In this document: positions 17,776 through 27,700 of the stretch, one piece after another
Position numbering within the stretch: position 1 is the first letter of the stretch
Layout: each line of letters begins with the position of its first letter
Source: Pseudomonas sp. ACM7
GTDB lineage: Bacteria; Pseudomonadota; Gammaproteobacteria; Pseudomonadales; Pseudomonadaceae
DNA length: 64,000 nt
Direction of reading: 5' to 3'
NCBI RefSeq assembly: GCF_004136015.1
Contig: NZ_CP024866.1
Span: forward strand, 6,025,672 to 6,089,671
The notes under the pieces: model-generated
The model's input: the letters and a program-made list of their open reading frames with translations, nothing else
Told to the model about the DNA's origin: nothing
Databases searched by the model: none
Translations under genes and position numbers: made by a program

Positions 17776-19792
17776 TCAGCCTTCATTGGTTGGAGTACCC
17801 TCACAGTAATTTCCACTGTCATTCAGTAACGAAACTTCATTGAGGAAACTCAATGATGCAGTCGGCACACCAAAAATGCTGACTTCATACCAAATTTTTA
17901 TATATCCATTAGCTAGACCGGAGCTGCGCGGCGGCTGAATGGGTTTTAACTTCGTCAAGTATGGCTGGATGTTTTCTTCAAAAACACCACTCGTTTCGGC
18001 GCCGGTTATTGTGTAATTTTTACTGAATTCAGTACCACTAATTTCCTTCAGGCCTTGTGCATCCTCAGTACCAACCGATTTTACTGTTACAACTGTGTTT
18101 GTCGGCATGTAAGTCGGATCAATCGTAACCTCTACTGGCAACTCAAAATTGGGGCGAGTCAGGTACCGGCATGATACGTATCCATTGAACAACCGGACTG
18201 TCGGCTGGGGCAGAGTAACCCGAACGTTATCAATGATCACCTCTGTGTCAGGCGACTTGATTACATTGCGGCCGCCCGTCTCTTCGATCGTCCAGTACGC
18301 AATTGCTGTACCAGGACCTGCTGCGTCAATCTCGGAAGGATCTATCGTAAAGGTCAAGTCGGTTACCGTACCAGCCGTTAGCAAAACACTATGTATCTCC
18401 TTTCCGTTGAACCAGAGCTTTGCAGTTTCATCGCCTATTGGCGTCCATAATACGGGGGTGGTAATCATTGGAGTATTAATGTTCGCGTCTTCACCTCGGT
18501 CATCGGCAGTAATGTGGTTTGGCGTATTACTGGGGCCTACAACGGTAACCTTGGTCATATTGGGATTTTCCCGTCCAGGGAAAATCGGATTTTCCGGGCC
18601 TCGGTAAGTAAAATCGAGGGCTGAAAAAGTATCGGTCGAGCGAAGTAACGGTTCCAGGCCACGAGTAAATTGATAATTGGCGACAATCGAGACCTCCGCT
18701 GTAGCAGACCCCCAAAGTGCCAACAATCTACTGGCAGAGATCTGGAACTGCAGAGTCCTTGGTGTCGTCCCCAAGGTCTGACTACCCAGAGAAACCGGTA
18801 ATATTCCGTTGGTGACTGTCGGGGTAATCCGATCATTCCCCTGGCCGTTAGTGGTATACGGCACATTCACAAAAACAGGGGTCTCAAGATCCTCCAGATC
18901 AATGGCATCCGGCGAAATACCCTTGGGAATTACACAAGGGATCAACGAAGGTGGCGGAAGACGCCGAACATTAAATGAGCCCGAAAGAGCGGGGTCACTT
19001 TCATTACGCACCACATCACGCAATACGTACCAGATAAAATAAAGCGAATCGAGTTCCGGAAGCTTATCCCGTGGAATATTCACAGTGGGCGAGGTCAACG
19101 CTTGACTATGGACAGGTGTACCAGTCCCATAGTTAGTGTCGATATAGACATCAATCACATCGTCCGGACGATAAAACTCATAGCCTGTATTGACGGTTAG
19201 AGAAAGCTGCGTGTTATCTCTTAGCCAAACATCGTCAATCGTTCCACGCGGCGGCAAGTTTTGAAAAACAACTGCGTCCGGTTTAAACTTGGTGCCGGAG
19301 AGTTTATCCTGTTCAGGAGCAGTACGATCAATCTCCGCCGTCACCCACGGCAAGTCATCCGGATTACCATCACTGCCTTTATAAAAGATAAATTGATATT
19401 GGTAAGTCGTTGAGATCTTTGTCAGATCATCATCGACAAGCGCAGTTGTAGTCACCGGAATATCAAGAAACTCTGGCCGGGTTGCTACCGGCCCAAATAC
19501 ATCACCGCCAACTAATACGGGAGTTCCTGACGCTCCTTTTGCGCTGGTAAAGCTCCCATTCATCATCATCGTGAGGCGCAACGATTGTTTTAGTGTCGAA
19601 TCTTACAGTCATCGGCCCCGGATCCAGAATCGCTTTTGGAATCAGATCGTCGACAATCTTCCCAACAATTATCGGAGCCTCGGCCGTAATGCCTACGTTA
19701 ACCGTAGACGTGCGCAACGCCAAACGAGCACGCTTGGCTATTTCCTGGGCTGTTAACTTTGTTCCTTTACTGAATTTCTCTTGAATAGTCAT
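17776..19792 (-). pseudogene. Large Ig-like repeat surface protein, interrupted by a +1 frameshift
   Basis: Translation would start at 19792 (ATGACTATTC) behind a good GGAG RBS and runs 96 codons to a stop at 19502. The rest, 17776 to about 19560, lies in another frame with no RBS. Reading the AAAA run at 19537-19540 (TTTT on +) as AAA joins them seamlessly (DEWELYQRK-GASGTPVLVGG), giving about 671 residues. Repeated units of about 100 residues end in patterns like IWYVLRDVVRNES...SGSFNV, resembling bacterial Ig-like modules also present in the gene at 20765. No signal peptide is evident. It may be a real mutation, phase variation, programmed shift or a sequencing error. Confidence 0.7.
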
Positions 19793-19958
19793 ATTTATTC
19801 TCCGAACAAAATGTCCAAGTCAAATCAATCCCGGTACGCTAACAACTCGACGAGAACAGCACGGAAGCTCATCAATAACTTTCACCAGGAGACAGACCAC
19901 CTGTATAGCAATCACAACGGCACAACAAAAACCAATGAAAGGACAATCGCTTTATATC

Positions 19959-20765
19959 TCATGGTGCACCACCACAGGGAATGTCCTCACCGGGTATAAT
20001 TCGATCTATTTTCACAACACCATTGTAAGATTTCGCAATCGGCACACCGTTTCTAACAATCGTATATCGCGAAACGCCTGAATCGTTATCAAACATGGGT
20101 CTTACGTAGGGATCGAAAGGTATATCAAAGACAAAACCATTAACCGCATCGTTTTCACTTAATATTTTGCGCAGCTCGTATAATGGGGTCAACGCCGGTG
20201 GTGCGCCATTGAGTGTGGCAAAGCCCTGCCATTCCAACACAAACTCGTCAAATTCTTTGAAAATGAGTTCAGCCGATATCTGCAGTCTGATTTTCTCCCA
20301 AACAGGCGGGCTTTCCGGGCAAAGTGGAGTGCAGTTTATATACCCCCACAAATTTGCATCCGGAAAGCCGGGACTTTTAAGGGACGGTACGAGAGTATGA
20401 TCAATCGTCAGTGTCTTTATAGGTGATGGATCTTCATTCCCATCATACCCCTCAAGTACATACTGAATAAAAGCGACCCCATCCACGCTCATTCTTTGCG
20501 GAGTCAGTGGAAACGTAAACTCCGGTTTGTCGTCTACCTGTGTGTATGTCTCCGTATATATTTCGTCTCTAACACTGTTTTGTGTCCAATAGATGTGAAG
20601 AATCGTAAAACGCCCCGGCCGATCCGGAAAACGATCCCATCGAGGAATCCTTATAGTCGTCCCATTGATTAGTTGCTCCAAGGAGATCCGGCCTGCTGGA
20701 TCGGATTCGCTGACACCATCTATCCGCAAACCCGCAGCGGTGACTTGTTCATTGGATCGTGACAT
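19959..20765 (-). CDS. Unknown protein with Ig-like modules, relative of the upstream-frame gene at 17776-19792
   Basis: 268 residues. No named family was recognised. It shares module signatures with the longer neighbour: a T-I-R-I-P/W-D segment, an aromatic strand (FTILHIYW) and a hydrophobic YVL-x-x-Y-D-G-N-E-D unit followed by T-I-D-H-T-x-x-P-S-L. This suggests two beta-sandwich modules and a short tail ending PCGGAP. There is no clear signal peptide. It precedes the longer gene by 166 bases on the same strand; the two probably form one transcription unit. Confidence 0.75.
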   Translation of the reverse strand: MSRSNEQVTAAGLRIDGVSESDPAGRISLEQLINGTTIRIPRWDRFPDRPGRFTILHIYWTQNSVRDEIYTETYTQVDDKPEFTFPLTPQRMSVDGVAFIQYVLEGYDGNEDPSPIKTLTIDHTLVPSLKSPGFPDANLWGYINCTPLCPESPPVWEKIRLQISAELIFKEFDEFVLEWQGFATLNGAPPALTPLYELRKILSENDAVNGFVFDIPFDPYVRPMFDNDSGVSRYTIVRNGVPIAKSYNGVVKIDRIIPGEDIPCGGAP

Positions 20766-20950
20766 CGCAGATTCTCGCTCTGTGAAGTGTTCTCATTGCA
20801 TATTTCTTGTTGAAGGCGTTTTCAGATATTAAGCGCGATTTCCTTAAACTGCCTACTGACAGATCTGACAGGTATTGATACCGTCTGTCGGAAACCGCGT
20901 AAAGATCTACAGAAGACTTGCTTGACGACAGTCAGGTTTATCGTGTTTCC

Positions 20951-20964
20951 TGAAACCGGTTTCA
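20951..20964. promoter_or_regulatory. PtxS operator upstream of ptxS
   Basis: TGAAACCGGTTTCA is a perfect palindrome identical to the published PtxS recognition sequence of Pseudomonas. It lies 30 bases before the ptxS start, so it allows autorepression. Confidence 0.93.
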
Positions 20965-20993
20965 GATACTCCTACAAAAATAAGGTCAGTCCT

Positions 20994-22019
20994 TTGAACG
21001 ACTTCTCCGCCGCCCAACGCAGCCGCGTCACCATGCTCGACGTCGCCGAACACGCCGGCGTCTCCAAAGCCAGCGTCTCGCGCTTCATCGGCGATGACCG
21101 CGCCCTGCTCTCTGATGCCACTGCGTTGCGCATCGAGCAGGCAATCGCCGAACTCGGCTATCGCCCGAACCAGATGGCCCGCGGTTTGAAACGCGGGCGA
21201 ACCCGCCTGATCGGCATGCTGGTGGCCGATATCCGTAACCCTTATTCGATTGCCGTGATGCACGGGGTCGAAACCGCCTGCCGTCAGCACGGCTACAGCC
21301 TGGTGGTGTGCAACACCGACCGCGATGATGAGCAGGAACGCCAGCACCTGGCCCTGCTGCGTTCCTACAACATCGAAGGCTTGATCGTGAACACCCTCGG
21401 TCATCACCGCGACGAATTATGTGAACTGCATCGGGAAATGCCGCTGGTGCTGGTGGATCGCAAGGTCGAGCAGCTGGAGAGTGATCTGGTCGGGCTGGAC
21501 AATCCTGCCGCCGTTGAAATGGCCCTCACCCATTTGCAAGAACGCGGCTATCGCGACGTGCTGCTGGTCACTGAACCCTATGACGGCACCAGTTCGCGCA
21601 TCGAGCGGGTTAGCAGTTTCAAGGCGCAGATCGAACAACGTCCGACTCTGCGCGGCACCCTCCTCGAAACCGGTAGTGAACTGACCGCCAAACTGAAAAC
21701 CTTCCTCGAAACGCCAGGCCCCGGCCCGAAAGCGCTGTTCTGCGCCAACGGAATCGCCGCGTTGGCCAGCACCCATTCGTTGCGTGAACTGAAGTGCAAT
21801 CTGTTCGAGGACGTCGGCCTGATCGCCCTCGATGATCTGGATTGGTATCCGCTGGTGGGCAGCGGGATCACCGCCCTCGCCCAGCCGACGGCCGAAATTG
21901 GTGCCAGCGCGTTCGAGTGTTTGCTCAAGCGTTTGCGCGGTGATGACGGGCCGGTGCGGACCCTGGATTTTTCGGCGAAGTTGATTGTGCGTGGGTCGAC
22001 TCTTGGAGATTGTCGGTGA
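20994..22019 (+). CDS. ptxS: PtxS, LacI-family repressor of 2-ketogluconate catabolism
   Basis: 341 residues. The N-terminal LacI helix-turn-helix is TMLDVAEHAGVSKASVSRFI, then a hinge (YRPNQMARGLKRG) and a periplasmic-binding-protein-like effector domain. 2-ketogluconate is the known effector of PtxS; binding releases it from its operators. The TTG at 20994 was chosen because AAGG lies nine bases upstream, the length then matches PtxS (about 340), and earlier in-frame starts would place the operator inside the gene. It is followed by a REP pair and the kgu operon it controls. Confidence 0.93.
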   Translation: MNDFSAAQRSRVTMLDVAEHAGVSKASVSRFIGDDRALLSDATALRIEQAIAELGYRPNQMARGLKRGRTRLIGMLVADIRNPYSIAVMHGVETACRQHGYSLVVCNTDRDDEQERQHLALLRSYNIEGLIVNTLGHHRDELCELHREMPLVLVDRKVEQLESDLVGLDNPAAVEMALTHLQERGYRDVLLVTEPYDGTSSRIERVSSFKAQIEQRPTLRGTLLETGSELTAKLKTFLETPGPGPKALFCANGIAALASTHSLRELKCNLFEDVGLIALDDLDWYPLVGSGITALAQPTAEIGASAFECLLKRLRGDDGPVRTLDFSAKLIVRGSTLGDCR

Positions 22020-22032
22020 CTGGACTGGCCCC

Positions 22033-22097
22033 TTCGCGAGCAAGCCCGCTCCCACAAGTGCACCGCGTTCCAAGGTGGGAGCGGGCTTGCTCGCGAA
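22033..22097. repeat. REP pair between ptxS and kguE
   Basis: TTCGCGAGCAAGCCCGCTCC and its inverse lie just after the ptxS stop, separating it from the kguE promoter. Confidence 0.9.
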
Positions 22098-22150
22098 GAG
22101 GCCCTCAAGAACACCGCACCACCCAGACAGCCATTTTTTTTGAATAAAAA

Positions 22151-22164
22151 TGAAACCGGTTTCA
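22151..22164. promoter_or_regulatory. PtxS operator upstream of kguE
   Basis: A second perfect TGAAACCGGTTTCA palindrome lies 14 bases before the kguE ATG. Repressor bound here would block transcription of the kgu operon. Confidence 0.93.
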
Positions 22165-22177
22165 GAGGTATACAACA

Positions 22178-22960
22178 ATGAATAAACCACCCGTTTCCAT
22201 CAGCCTTTCGAGCTACGGCGCCGACCTTGTTCGCCAACGCGGCCAGGGATCGTTTATTGAGGTGTTGGCCGCCGCCGGCGCCACGCGCATCGAATGGCGC
22301 GAGGAACTGCTGACCGTCGAAGACCCCGCGCAACTGGCTGACGCCACTCAGGCCCAGGGCCTCGAAAGCGTGTATTCCTCGCCGATGGAGTTGTGGCTGG
22401 CCGGCCAGTCCAAACCCAATCCCGAACTGATCTCTGCGTTACAGCGCGCCCAGGCATTCGGTGCCAAATGGCTGAAAGTGTCCCTGGGCTATTTCACCGA
22501 CAACAGCGACCTCCAGACCTTCGCCCGCGTACTGGGAAAAAGTGCGGTGCAGTTGCTGGTGGAAAACGATCAAACCTTGCACGGTGGCAGGATCGAACCG
22601 TTCCAGCGCTTTTTCGCTAAAGTCGAGCAACACAGCCTACCGGTCAAAATGACCTTCGACATCGGCAACTGGCATTGGCAAGACCAGTCCGCCGCCAGCG
22701 CCGCGCGGTTGCTCGGTCGCCACGTCGGCTACGTGCACTGCAAAGCCGTGACGCGCCGGGCCGACGGCAAACTGGTCGCCATACCGCCGGCAGCCAGTGA
22801 CCTGCATGTGTGGGAACAACTGCTGCGGCACATGGCCCAAGGCGTCATGCGGGCGGCGGAATATCCGCTGCAAGGCGACGACCTGGTGCAGTTGACCACC
22901 GAGCACGTCGCCACCCTCGCCCGCCTCGGTCAAACCCGGTTGGAGAGCGCTCATGTCTGA
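22178..22960 (+). CDS. kguE: KguE, putative epimerase/sugar isomerase-fold protein
   Basis: 260 residues of the xylose-isomerase-like TIM-barrel superfamily. Acidic and His metal ligands can be seen in [25 protein letters not shown] and VGYVHCKAV. KguE is always first in the 2-ketogluconate operon, but its reaction is not firmly established. An AGAGGT RBS precedes the ATG. Its TGA overlaps the kguK ATG by eight bases. Confidence 0.9.
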   Translation: MNKPPVSISLSSYGADLVRQRGQGSFIEVLAAAGATRIEWREELLTVEDPAQLADATQAQGLESVYSSPMELWLAGQSKPNPELISALQRAQAFGAKWLKVSLGYFTDNSDLQTFARVLGKSAVQLLVENDQTLHGGRIEPFQRFFAKVEQHSLPVKMTFDIGNWHWQDQSAASAARLLGRHVGYVHCKAVTRRADGKLVAIPPAASDLHVWEQLLRHMAQGVMRAAEYPLQGDDLVQLTTEHVATLARLGQTRLESAHV

Positions 22961-24014
22961 GATCGATATTCTGTCGTTCGGCGAAACCATGGCGATGTTT
23001 GTCGCCGAGCAGATCGGCGACCTGGCCGACGTAGGCCAATTCCACAAACGTATTGCCGGGGCCGACAGCAATGTCGCCATTGGCTTGTCGCGGTTGGGTT
23101 TCAACGTGGCCTGGCTGAGCCGGGTGGGCGCTGATTCGCTGGGACGGTTCGTCATCGATACTTTGGAGAAAGAAGGCCTGGATTGCAGCAACGTCGCCAT
23201 CGACACCGCGCACCCAACCGGTTTTCAACTCAAGTCGCGCACCGACGATGGCAGCGATCCGGTGGTCGTGTATTTCCGCCGTGGGTCTGCGGCGAGTCAT
23301 CTGTCGCGGCAGTCGATCGCGCCTGAATTGCTGAACGCCCGGCACTTGCACGCCACCGGCATTCCCCCGGCGCTGTCCGAAACGGCGCGGGAAATGTCTT
23401 TCGAGTTAATGACCCGCATGCGTGATGCCGGGCGCAGCGTGTCCTTCGACCCGAACCTGCGTCCGAGCCTGTGGGCCAGCGAGCAACGGATGATTACCGA
23501 GATCAACCGCCTCGCCACCCTCGCCCATTGGGTGCTGCCGGGGCTGAGTGAAGGCCGCTTGCTGACCGGTTTTGAAGACCCGGCCGATATCGCGGCGTTT
23601 TACCTCGATCAGGGCGCTGAAGCCGTGGCGATCAAACTGGGCCCGCACGGTGCGTATTACCGCACCCATCTGGATCAGGGTTTCGTGGCGGGCGTGCCGG
23701 TGGAAACGGTGGTCGACACCGTCGGTGCCGGCGATGGATTTGCCGTCGGCATGATCAGCGCCCTGCTGGAAAACCACAGCTTTTCCGACGCGGTGAAGCG
23801 TGCCAATTGGATTGGCAGCCGCGCGGTGCAGAGCCGTGGGGATATGGAGGGGTTGCCCAATCGCCTCGAAATGTCTGCCGAGTTTGAGGCCGCCATCGTC
23901 GGATCGCCGCCCGGAGACAAGCTCGCTCCCACATTGGATCGGGTTCAAACACAAATCACCTGTGGGAGCGAGCTTGCTCGCGATGAGGCCCGCACAGTCA
24001 CTGAAAATCTTTAA
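22953..24014 (+). CDS. kguK: KguK, 2-ketogluconate kinase (PfkB family), with REP-encoded tail
   Basis: 353 residues. PfkB/ribokinase signatures are the N-terminal GETMAMF and the G-A-G-D catalytic motif in [13 protein letters not shown]. It phosphorylates 2-ketogluconate to 2-keto-6-phosphogluconate after uptake. The kinase core ends near residue 315 (AEFEAAIV). The remaining about 38 residues are translated from a REP pair ([13 protein letters not shown] ... [11 protein letters not shown]), so this protein is longer than usual for the family. The core appears intact. Confidence 0.92.
   Translation: MSEIDILSFGETMAMFVAEQIGDLADVGQFHKRIAGADSNVAIGLSRLGFNVAWLSRVGADSLGRFVIDTLEKEGLDCSNVAIDTAHPTGFQLKSRTDDGSDPVVVYFRRGSAASHLSRQSIAPELLNARHLHATGIPPALSETAREMSFELMTRMRDAGRSVSFDPNLRPSLWASEQRMITEINRLATLAHWVLPGLSEGRLLTGFEDPADIAAFYLDQGAEAVAIKLGPHGAYYRTHLDQGFVAGVPVETVVDTVGAGDGFAVGMISALLENHSFSDAVKRANWIGSRAVQSRGDMEGLPNRLEMSAEFEAAIVGSPPGDKLAPTLDRVQTQITCGSELARDEARTVTENL
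23897..23984. repeat. REP pair inside the 3' end of kguK
   Basis: An inverted REP pair in which the left arm begins with CGTCGGATCGCCGCCCGGAG instead of the normal TTCGCGAG. The same 20 bases begin the right arm of the repeat at 34958-35056. The kguK reading frame runs through it. Confidence 0.85.
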
Positions 24015-24060
24015 CCCGTTACCTGCTGCGACAAAAACAACAAGCTCAGGAGCACCAACC

Positions 24061-25359
24061 ATGAAAACCGCAACACTCGCCGCCCGCCGCTGGTGGTACA
24101 TCATGCCCATCGTGTTCATCACCTACAGCCTGGCGTACCTGGACCGCGCCAACTACGGGTTCGCTGCCGCCTCCGGGATGGCCGCCGACCTGATGATCAC
24201 GCCGGGCCTGTCGTCGATGCTCGGCGCACTTTTCTTCCTTGGCTACTTCTTCTTCCAGGTGCCGGGCGCGATCTACGCCCAGAAGCACAGCGTGAAGAAG
24301 CTGATTTTCGTCAGCCTGATTCTCTGGGGTGGTTTGGCCACGTTGACCGGGATCGTCTCCAACGCCTACTGGCTGGTCGTGATTCGCTTCATGCTCGGCG
24401 TGGTCGAAGCCGCGGTGATGCCGGCGATGCTGGTGTACCTGTGCCACTGGTTCACACGTGCCGAACGCTCGCGCGCCAACACGTTCCTGATCCTCGGCAA
24501 CCCGGTGACCATGCTCTGGATGTCGGTGGTGTCGGGCTATCTGGTGCAGCATTTCAGCTGGCGCTGGATGTTCATCATCGAAGGTTTGCCGGCGGTGCTT
24601 TGGGCATTTATCTGGTGGCGTCTGGCCGATGATCGTCCCGCTCAAGCCAAATGGCTGAGCGATCAAGAGAAGCAGGATCTGCAAAGCGCCCTGGCGGCCG
24701 AACAGGTCGGTATCAAAGCGGTGAAGAACTACGCAGAAGCCTTCCGCTCGCCGAAGGTGATCATCCTGGCCCTGCAGTTTTTCTGCTGGAGCATTGGCGT
24801 TTACGGCTTCGTGCTGTGGCTGCCGTCGATCCTCAAGGCCGGCGCGCAAATGGACATGATCGAGGCCGGCTGGCTTTCGGCGCTGCCGTATCTGGCAGCG
24901 GTGATCGGCATGCTGCTGGTGTCCTGGGGCTCGGACAAATTGCAGAAGCGCAAACGCTTTGTCTGGCCGCCACTGCTGATCGCCTCGATTGCGTTCTACG
25001 GATCCTACGCTTTGGGTGCCGAACACTTCTGGTGGTCCTACACCTTGCTGGTGATCGCGGGCGCCTGCATGTATGCGCCGTATGGACCGTTTTTCGCCAT
25101 CGTCCCGGAAATCCTGCCGGCCAACGTCGCGGGTGGCGCCATGGCGCTGATCAACAGCATGGGTGCGCTCGGCTCGTTTGGCGGTTCGTATCTGGTGGGC
25201 TACTTGAACAGCTCCACCGGCTCGCCGGGTGCTTCTTATCTGTTGATGAGCGGCGCGTTAATGCTCTCGGTGGTGCTGACGATACTCCTCAAACCCGGCG
25301 CCAGTGACCGGGTTGTGGCCAAGGTCGTTGTGCAACGGTCGACGGCTGCTCATTCCTGA
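24061..25359 (+). CDS. kguT: KguT, 2-ketogluconate MFS transporter
   Basis: 432 residues with twelve predicted membrane segments and the ACS-family (anion:cation symporter) start W-W-Y-I-M-P-I-V-F-I-T-Y-S-L-A-Y-L-D-R-A-N. It should import 2-ketogluconate across the inner membrane. An AGGAG RBS lies nine bases before the ATG at 24061, which fixes the start. It follows kguK by 46 bases and precedes kguD by 12. Confidence 0.93.
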   Translation: MKTATLAARRWWYIMPIVFITYSLAYLDRANYGFAAASGMAADLMITPGLSSMLGALFFLGYFFFQVPGAIYAQKHSVKKLIFVSLILWGGLATLTGIVSNAYWLVVIRFMLGVVEAAVMPAMLVYLCHWFTRAERSRANTFLILGNPVTMLWMSVVSGYLVQHFSWRWMFIIEGLPAVLWAFIWWRLADDRPAQAKWLSDQEKQDLQSALAAEQVGIKAVKNYAEAFRSPKVIILALQFFCWSIGVYGFVLWLPSILKAGAQMDMIEAGWLSALPYLAAVIGMLLVSWGSDKLQKRKRFVWPPLLIASIAFYGSYALGAEHFWWSYTLLVIAGACMYAPYGPFFAIVPEILPANVAGGAMALINSMGALGSFGGSYLVGYLNSSTGSPGASYLLMSGALMLSVVLTILLKPGASDRVVAKVVVQRSTAAHS

Positions 25360-25371
25360 ATTGAAGTTGAG

Positions 25372-26358
25372 ATGATGACGATGAAAAAGCAGGTTGTGCT
25401 GTACAAGAAACTCTCGCCGCTGCTGATGGCTCGCCTGCACGAGCAGACCGAGGTGACGCTGATCGACAACCTCAATGCCGACGGCCTGGCAACGCTGCGC
25501 GAGGCCCTGCCCCGCGCCCACGGATTGCTCGGTGCAAGTCTGAAACTGGATGCCGGATTATTGGATCTGGCACCTGACCTGGAGGCCATCGCCAGCGTCT
25601 CCGTGGGGGTCGACAACTACGACATCGACTACCTGACCGAACGACGGATCCTGCTCAGCAACACCCCGGACGTACTCACCGAAACCACGGCCGACACCGG
25701 TTTCGCGCTGATCCTGGCGACCGCCCGGCGCGTGGTGGAACTGGCGAACATGGTTCGCGCCGGTCAGTGGAAGCGCAATGTCGGTCCCGCGCAATTCGGT
25801 ACCGATGTGCACGGTAAAACCCTGGGCATCATCGGTATGGGGCGGATCGGTGAGGCCTTGGCCCAGCGTGGGCATTTCGGGTTTGGCATGTCGGTTATCT
25901 ACCACAGCCACTCGCCAAAACCGGCGGTGGAACAACGGTTCGACGCGCAATACCGAAGCTTGCCGGAGCTGTTGCAGCAGGCGGATTTCGTTTGCCTGAC
26001 CTTGCCGCTGACCGCTGAAACCGAAGGGCTGATCGGCGCCGAGCAGTTTGCCCTGATGCGCCCCGAAACCATCTTCATCAACATTTCACGGGGCAAGGTG
26101 GTGGACGAGCCAGCGCTGATTCAGGCCTTGCGTGAGGGGCAGATTCGCGCTGCGGGGCTGGATGTGTTCGAACGCGAACCGCTGAACACTGACTCGCCGC
26201 TGTTGCAACTGAACAACGTGGTGGCGACGCCGCACATTGGTTCGGCGACGCATGAAACGCGGGAGGCGATGGCCACTTGTGCGGTGGATAATCTGCTGGC
26301 GGCGCTGGCGGGTGAAAGGCCGGCGAATCTGGTGAATGTCGGGGCGTGGAAGGCTTGA
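25372..26358 (+). CDS. kguD: KguD, 2-keto-6-phosphogluconate reductase
   Basis: 328 residues of the D-2-hydroxyacid dehydrogenase family. The NAD(P) motif is GIIGMGRIGEALAQRG, the substrate Arg is in NISRGKVVDE, and the catalytic His is in ATPHIGSATHE. It reduces 2-keto-6-phosphogluconate to 6-phosphogluconate, feeding the Entner-Doudoroff pathway. Three possible ATGs lie close together (25372, 25375, 25381); M-K-K-Q-V-V-L at 25381 is an equally good start. Confidence 0.92.
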   Translation: MMTMKKQVVLYKKLSPLLMARLHEQTEVTLIDNLNADGLATLREALPRAHGLLGASLKLDAGLLDLAPDLEAIASVSVGVDNYDIDYLTERRILLSNTPDVLTETTADTGFALILATARRVVELANMVRAGQWKRNVGPAQFGTDVHGKTLGIIGMGRIGEALAQRGHFGFGMSVIYHSHSPKPAVEQRFDAQYRSLPELLQQADFVCLTLPLTAETEGLIGAEQFALMRPETIFINISRGKVVDEPALIQALREGQIRAAGLDVFEREPLNTDSPLLQLNNVVATPHIGSATHETREAMATCAVDNLLAALAGERPANLVNVGAWKA

Positions 26359-26383
26359 TGGATTTGGCGTTTGTTAGATAGCT

Positions 26384-26447
26384 TTCGCGAGCAAGCCCGC
26401 TCCCACATTTGATCGCGGTCGAATGTGGGAGCGGGCTTGCTCGCGAA
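26384..26447. repeat. REP pair after kguD
   Basis: Inverted REP cores with GGGCTTG/CAAGCCC centres lie between the convergent kguD and aminotransferase genes. Confidence 0.9.
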
Positions 26448-26471
26448 GGGGCCATCAAAGCCAGCACAACT

Positions 26472-27659
26472 TCAGGCCCGACGCGCCTCCAGAAGGTCCG
26501 CCGCACACAACGCAATCCGCTGGCACGCATCCGCCAGCTTCAGCTGATCCACCACCAATCCCAGTCGAATATGCCCCGCCGCGCTCGGGCCGAACGCTTC
26601 ACCCGCCAGCACCGACACGCCATAACCTTCCAACAGCCGCTCGGCAAAACTCTGGGCACACAACCCGGTCTGGCGCACATCGATCATCACGAACATGCCG
26701 CCATCAGGCCGGATCGGCCGGATGCCCGGGCAATCACTCAGGCTCGCGCACACCAGGTCGCGACGCTGGCGATACTCCTCGCGCATCAACGCCACTTCCG
26801 GCAGATCCTCATCCAGCGCCAATTGCGCGGCGTTCTGAATGAAATCCGGAATGCCAAACAGCATGCACAACGACAGGTGCACCAAGTGTTCGGCCAAAGG
26901 TTTCGGCCCGATCACCCAGCCCACACGCCAACCGCTCATGGCGTGGGATTTGGACAGGCTATTGATGGTCGCCGTGCGCTCGGCCATGCCCGGCAGGCTC
27001 GCCGGGCTGATGTGTTCGCCTTCGTACAACAGATCGCTGTAGACCTCGTCGCTGATCAACCACAAGTCGTGACGAACACACAGCGATGCCAGTTCCTGCC
27101 AGACCATCAGTGGCAAACTGGCGCCGGAAGGATTGTTCGGACTGTTGAGCACGATGGCGCGGGTTTTAGGCGTGATCAGCGCCGCGACATCCGCCGGATC
27201 GACCCGAAAGCCGTTCTCGGGGCGCACCGCCACCGGCACCACTTTGGCCGCGCAGGCACCGAACACGCCTTCATAGGTCACGTACATCGGTTCGGCGACG
27301 ATCACTTCATCGCCCGGATCGAGCAGGCATTGCGCGACCGAATACACCGCACATTGCGCACCCGGCAGCACGATCACATGATCGGCATCCACCGCTTGAC
27401 CACTGCGACGTCGATGACGGTTGGCAATGCTATCGCGCAACCCCCGACTGCCACGTACTGACGGGTAGTGGGTGTCACCGGCCAACAAGCTATCAATGCA
27501 CGCCTGAACGATGGGCTGCGGCGTATCGAAGTCGGGATCGCCGATCGATAGCAGCAGCACATCAACGCCCTGCTCGATTAATTCCAGTGCTCGGTCATGA
27601 ATCTGCCAAGCCGCTGCGCCGTCACCGGCAATTCGTTTGGTCAAGGCTGAATAGCGCAT
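26472..27659 (-). CDS. aruH: PLP-dependent aminotransferase, arginine:pyruvate transaminase (AruH)-like
   Basis: 395 residues of class I/II, fold type I. The PLP Lys is in NSLSKSHAMSGWRVGW, the Asn/Pro pocket in LNSPNNPSGA, the Asp-x-x-Tyr in LISDEVYSDLL, and the carboxylate-binding Arg in HIRLGLV. Its sequence, including the start MRYSALTKRIAGDGAAAWQI, closely follows what I recall of P. aeruginosa AruH, which transfers the arginine amino group to pyruvate. The other aru genes are not here, so another amino acid substrate is possible. The start at 27659 has GGAG nine bases upstream. Confidence 0.75.
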   Translation of the reverse strand: MRYSALTKRIAGDGAAAWQIHDRALELIEQGVDVLLLSIGDPDFDTPQPIVQACIDSLLAGDTHYPSVRGSRGLRDSIANRHRRRSGQAVDADHVIVLPGAQCAVYSVAQCLLDPGDEVIVAEPMYVTYEGVFGACAAKVVPVAVRPENGFRVDPADVAALITPKTRAIVLNSPNNPSGASLPLMVWQELASLCVRHDLWLISDEVYSDLLYEGEHISPASLPGMAERTATINSLSKSHAMSGWRVGWVIGPKPLAEHLVHLSLCMLFGIPDFIQNAAQLALDEDLPEVALMREEYRQRRDLVCASLSDCPGIRPIRPDGGMFVMIDVRQTGLCAQSFAERLLEGYGVSVLAGEAFGPSAAGHIRLGLVVDQLKLADACQRIALCAADLLEARRA

Positions 27660-27700
27660 GTATTTCTCCAGTCGCGCGGGTTCCAAGCCACAACCCTATC

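Noticed and set aside
14329-20921. The AT-rich block as a prophage
   Set aside because: No capsid, tail, lysis, integrase or replication gene is present; contents are surface-type proteins.
22178-22960. KguE as hydroxypyruvate isomerase
   Set aside because: The TIM-barrel family fits, but the operon and PtxS operators identify it as KguE.
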